A stretch of 46,417 bases of DNA, from assembly GCF_003996985.1 (NCBI RefSeq), contig NZ_RJJX01000004.1, forward strand, positions 1-46,417. The letters are read 5' to 3'. The notes below the pieces were generated by a model that did not search any database, had not been told where the DNA came from, and saw only the letters and a program-made list of their open reading frames with translations. This document shows positions 43,308 through 46,417 of this stretch, in pieces; the first letter of the stretch is position 1; each line of letters begins with the position of its first letter. The translations under genes and the position numbers were made by a program. This DNA comes from Ancylomarina longa. Lineage in GTDB: Bacteria; Bacteroidota; Bacteroidia; Bacteroidales; Marinifilaceae.

Positions 43308-45392
43308 TTATTTCACCAGGACTAGCTTTCGTTTTAAAACTTCTCCATCTACATTAAGATTCAGAATATAAATATCAGGTGCTTGACCATTTAAGTTAAC
43401 ATCAAGGGAATTGCTATATTGAGCTATAAGTCCATTCTTAACTAATGATCCATTTGAGGAATATATCCCCCAGACTATTTGTGAATAAGTAATTTTACTC
43501 AAATCAACGGTGAATATTCCATTAGAAGGATTTGGATATATACTTAATTGATCCTTATAGGATGTTTTAATCTCCTTTTGAGTCGTATTCAATCCACAAA
43601 CATTTTTCACGCTTAAATTCACTTCATAATTTCCTCCTAAACTGTAAGAATGCAGTGGATTTTCAAGATCAGATAGACCTCCATCTCCAAAATTCCATTC
43701 ATAGCTAAAGGCATTAAGTGATGTATTTATTATTTGAATTGTCTGCTTCTCTAAAGTATAATCAAAATCCGCAAATGGATAATCCATTACCAAAATGGTA
43801 TTTGATAAACTATCCACAACTCCATTTTTTTGAACGATTAACTTCACTGTTTTTAATCCATCACTACTATAAACTATTTCACTCGGCACCTTATCCGTAG
43901 AATTTGCCGGAACAGCATCTTGACCAAAATCCCAATTATAACTATCTGGATCACCTGTAGAAAAATCTGCCAAAGTAACAGGAGAATTTATACATATTGT
44001 GTCGTCCGATATAATAAAATTAGCCCTTAAACCAGCGTAAGGGTCGAAACCATCCAGAGTTTCAACGCCCAGATTTAAAGGATCCAACCACACTTTCAAC
44101 TGCTCACTGTCCCCGGGATAATTATTCCAGCTCTCGGAAAATTTCGCATAAAAATCATTTATGGAGTTCGAACAGCTGGCTTCTCCTCCTGTGAGATCTC
44201 CAATAATCCGGTGATTTTCATCAAAAAGAGGTGAACCCGATGAACCTCCTTCTGTTGTGCCAATATCCCATTCTCCTATCCGCCAATGTGTATTTGCATC
44301 AAAAGTAAATTTGGTATCAGAATAAGAATCTGTCACCGGAGAATCATAATCAATAGATATTTTTTTTGCATCCCCACTTGGGTGATGAATACACACAGTT
44401 CTTGCCGGCACTCTTCCAGATCTATCCCACCCTGCATAATATGGAGTATAGGCAGCCGGAGGCATTACAGATAATTCGAGTAGGGTAAAATCTAAATTGA
44501 CTGTAGTAGCTAATAAGGTAGATCCGGAAATGGATTGCGATTTTAATGCATCAGCAGTATTGCAACTTGAATTTTCGTAATTAAAATAAAATATAGCTAT
44601 GTCCGCATCATCTTGCGTGTTAATCGCATGGTGTGCTGTAAGGAAGAACGGTCGTCCATCAAAATTCGTATTATTAACCAAGGCACCGGTAGCAATCCAT
44701 CCTCCATAAAGAATATGGCAAACAGCTTCTTTTTCTGTTTGCCAATCTGCTCCCTCCGGACAATTAATATCAACATTACAGGTTCCGGAAGATTTTAGAT
44801 AAGTTGCTTCTCCTTGCAATAAATTAAATATGTTTTTATAATCGTGTAATACAGCTCCTATTTCAATCTCTGCTGTAAAATCAGCGTCTTGTGGCTCTAT
44901 ATATTCAATAATTGCCATATCCCCAGCTAATGGTTCAACCGATAGTTTTCCCGATTTCTTATTATTTTTTTCCGTGTAAGCTCCTAATACCTGATCATTC
45001 TGATTACTGTATATAAACAGCTGTCCTCCTTTGGGTAGTTTAAATTTAGAAAAAATAATTCCAAGAGAAAATGCACCTGATGAGGACAATGCGAAACGCC
45101 ATACTCTTCTCCCATTCTCTATAGTTTCCCATGATCCGTATTCGTTAGCATTATAGTCAACCTTAAAACGATAAGCGTATTGAGCGAGTTTTAGCCTGTT
45201 CCCACCGATGTTATCCTTGTTATTTATAGAATAACTTGATTCAAAACGAGGTAAATACTGAACTTTCACCTCCGACTTAGTAGTCCTTTTGTTATATATT
45301 GGAGAGCCACCACATGAAATTTGAGCATGGCTTGACCATGAAAAAAATATAAAGCTAATAGAGAATCCTATTCTTAAGAGTTTTGAAATCAT
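43308..45392 (-). CDS. T9SS-secreted trypsin-like serine protease with PKD repeats
   Basis: A 694-residue secreted protein. The signal peptide (1-24, ending SSHAQ) is followed by an N-terminal region (25-200), then a chymotrypsin-fold peptidase (about 200-445) like lysyl endopeptidases: His255 in LTAHHAIN, Asp301 in LDFTLLEL, Ser385 in GGSSGSPLF, with cysteines 204 and 211 in TCNVDINCPEG. Two PKD-like domains follow (about 455-535 and 540-610; YNWDFGQDAV, YEWNFGDGG). The C-terminal 80 residues (SIYPNPSNGIFTVDLS to KRKLVLVK) form a type A T9SS sorting domain, so it is exported through type IX secretion and anchored or released at the surface. Lys-specific cleavage is possible but not proven. 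Confidence 0.9.
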   Translation of the reverse strand: MISKLLRIGFSISFIFFSWSSHAQISCGGSPIYNKRTTKSEVKVQYLPRFESSYSINNKDNIGGNRLKLAQYAYRFKVDYNANEYGSWETIENGRRVWRFALSSSGAFSLGIIFSKFKLPKGGQLFIYSNQNDQVLGAYTEKNNKKSGKLSVEPLAGDMAIIEYIEPQDADFTAEIEIGAVLHDYKNIFNLLQGEATYLKSSGTCNVDINCPEGADWQTEKEAVCHILYGGWIATGALVNNTNFDGRPFFLTAHHAINTQDDADIAIFYFNYENSSCNTADALKSQSISGSTLLATTVNLDFTLLELSVMPPAAYTPYYAGWDRSGRVPARTVCIHHPSGDAKKISIDYDSPVTDSYSDTKFTFDANTHWRIGEWDIGTTEGGSSGSPLFDENHRIIGDLTGGEASCSNSINDFYAKFSESWNNYPGDSEQLKVWLDPLNLGVETLDGFDPYAGLRANFIISDDTICINSPVTLADFSTGDPDSYNWDFGQDAVPANSTDKVPSEIVYSSDGLKTVKLIVQKNGVVDSLSNTILVMDYPFADFDYTLEKQTIQIINTSLNAFSYEWNFGDGGLSDLENPLHSYSLGGNYEVNLSVKNVCGLNTTQKEIKTSYKDQLSIYPNPSNGIFTVDLSKITYSQIVWGIYSSNGSLVKNGLIAQYSNSLDVNLNGQAPDIYILNLNVDGEVLKRKLVLVK

Positions 45393-45659
45393 GAAGAGGT
45401 TTTACGGTCAAAGATTTTCAAAAGTAACAATTAAGCAGATAAAGTCAACTAATTCAACGACACAATATATCTTCCCTATCCCCATTATATATAACTTCCA
45501 AATAATCAAACTTAGCTAATAATTAAGCGGTTTTAAATTGAAATGTATGTCTTTAAACAGTTGTTCAATATTACTGATAGCAAGTTATCAACAGATTCAA
45601 TCCAATAATTTTATTTATCTTAGCAGCCTAACTTTAATGCAAAAACACCAAACTTTCTC

Positions 45660-46043
45660 ATGAAGCAAGAAGCTTTTAATTGGTCTATGAAAACCATTCT
45701 GATAGCAGAAGATGTGGAATCAAATTACCTTTATCTTGAAGAAGTTATCAAAAAGACTGGTGCTAAAATCCTATGGGCTACAGATGGTCTTAAGGCAGTA
45801 GAATTATTTCATGAAAATAAAATTGACCTTATCCTGATGGACATTCAAATGCCGTTCCTCAATGGTTTTGAAACCACTAAAATCATAAAGGGAGAGAATC
45901 CAAATATTCCTATCATTTCTCAAACTGCCTATGCGATGGCAGAAGATAGGTTAAAAAGTTTAGATGCTGGTTGTGATGATTATATCGCTAAGCCCATTTC
46001 CAGTAAAAAATTACTAACAATAGTGGACAAGTATATTAAATAA
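45660..46043 (+). CDS. Single-domain response regulator (CheY-like receiver)
   Basis: A 127-residue receiver with no output domain. Acidic residues lie in ILIAEDVES, the phospho-acceptor Asp in LILMDIQMP, Thr in ISQTAYAM and Lys in YIAKPIS. An internal ATG at 45687 (MKTILIAED) would give a 118-residue version that starts exactly at the domain; the upstream ATG at 45660 adds nine residues. The receiver resembles that of the hybrid kinase at 7131 (QTAYAM and KPI motifs), so it may take part in a phosphorelay with a hybrid kinase elsewhere. Its stop overlaps the stop of the convergent SpoIIE-like gene by 8 bases. Confidence 0.9.
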   Translation: MKQEAFNWSMKTILIAEDVESNYLYLEEVIKKTGAKILWATDGLKAVELFHENKIDLILMDIQMPFLNGFETTKIIKGENPNIPIISQTAYAMAEDRLKSLDAGCDDYIAKPISSKKLLTIVDKYIK

Positions 46044-46417
46044 AAGTCAGGCTTACGTCTTTTAGAAATTTTTCTTCCAGCAAACCAACAATTTTTTTCA
46101 CCACTGTTCTTCGGATTTCTAATTCAACAGGTAAACTGGGATCCTGATGTGCAAAATTAATTCGAGTACCGGAAATAATAGATATCTTATCGCTTTGTAA
46201 TAGGTAATGTGCGATTTGATCTGCAGGTCCTTCTCCTAATTGGTAATCGTTATTATAATCCTCCAGTATTCTTGCCACCTTACCGATGGTTAGAATGCCT
46301 TCGGTAACCAAATTGATACTTTCCATATACGATGCTGGTGGCAATTCCGGATCCGTAATTTTCATTCCTGCAGCAAATTTCAGACTCAATTCCCGGGCCA
46401 ATATTTCAGCTGTAGTT
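46036..46417 (-). CDS. SpoIIE family protein phosphatase, C-terminal part (cut by window edge)
   Basis: Only the last 127 codons are present; the frame stays open to the right edge (TTAEILARELSLKF...), so the gene begins outside the window and no start lies here. The segment contains MESINLVTEGILTIGKVARI, GEGPADQIAHYLLQSDKISI, RINFAHQDPSLPVELEIRRT and ends VSLTFI. This matches the conserved C-terminal extension found after the PP2C-like domain of SpoIIE-type phosphatases in anaerobic bacteria, which in many genomes sit near [FeFe]-hydrogenase genes; I recall that pattern and have not checked it here. Its 3' end overlaps the convergent response regulator by 8 bases. Confidence 0.75.
   Translation of the reverse strand, partial: TTAEILARELSLKFAAGMKITDPELPPASYMESINLVTEGILTIGKVARILEDYNNDYQLGEGPADQIAHYLLQSDKISIISGTRINFAHQDPSLPVELEIRRTVVKKIVGLLEEKFLKDVSLTFI

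Noticed and set aside
46399-46401. TTG as the start of the last minus-strand gene
   Set aside because: The frame continues upstream to the window edge with residues (TTAEILAREL) that fit the SpoIIE-family tail, so the gene is truncated by the window rather than starting here.

Overview
The window looks like chromosome of an AT-rich Bacteroidota (Bacteroidetes), probably an anaerobic or facultative marine or gut lineage of the Bacteroidales/Marinilabiliales type. The support is a SusC/SusD pair, several outer-membrane lipoproteins of the Bacteroidota type, a type IX secretion (T9SS) C-terminal sorting domain, promoter boxes of the TAnnTTTG kind, and a cysteate-synthase-like enzyme of the kind linked to sulfonolipids. 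The genus is inferred, not shown.

Left part (1-14.4 kb), mostly housekeeping and sensing: a VOC protein overlapping a patatin-like phospholipase; cysteate synthase (minus strand); a Gfo/Idh/MocA oxidoreductase with a small unknown partner; an ABM-domain monooxygenase; a DEAD-box helicase; an unknown possibly membrane-anchored protein; a large hybrid histidine kinase with two cysteine-rich PAS-like regions; an exported thioredoxin-fold protein; asnB; and rlmF. Intrinsic terminators separate many of these.

Centre (14.5-37.1 kb): a polysaccharide utilisation locus (PUL) for alpha-mannose-containing glycans. On the minus strand, in transcription order, it runs susC, susD, a duplicated FIVAR/LamG surface lipoprotein, two GH92 alpha-mannosidases, a GH97 alpha-glucosidase-type enzyme, an unusual 41-bp hairpin repeat array, a third GH92, a sodium:solute symporter and a GH130 mannosyl-phosphorylase. 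GH92 enzymes would trim mannose outside the cytoplasm, the symporter would import a small beta-mannoside, and GH130 would phosphorolyse it. Divergent from susC is an 842-residue single-protein regulator: signal peptide, LamG-like and Kelch-like periplasmic region, one membrane helix, and a cytoplasmic SARP/OmpR-type winged helix with a BTAD-like tail. The intergenic region between them carries degenerate repeats at 21-22 bp spacing that are good candidates for its binding sites. This regulator plus repeat array is the most novel-looking system in the window.

Right part (37.2-42.4 kb): a second minus-strand operon, lacI-type regulator, MFS sugar transporter, ROK sugar kinase, GH125 alpha-1,6-mannosidase, with two LacI-type palindromes just before lacI. 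It complements the PUL by cleaving alpha-1,6-mannose and importing and phosphorylating free sugar. The window closes with proC, a T9SS-secreted trypsin-like protease with PKD repeats, a single-domain response regulator, and the C-terminal end of a SpoIIE-family phosphatase cut by the window edge. No tRNA, rRNA, insertion sequence or CRISPR array was seen.
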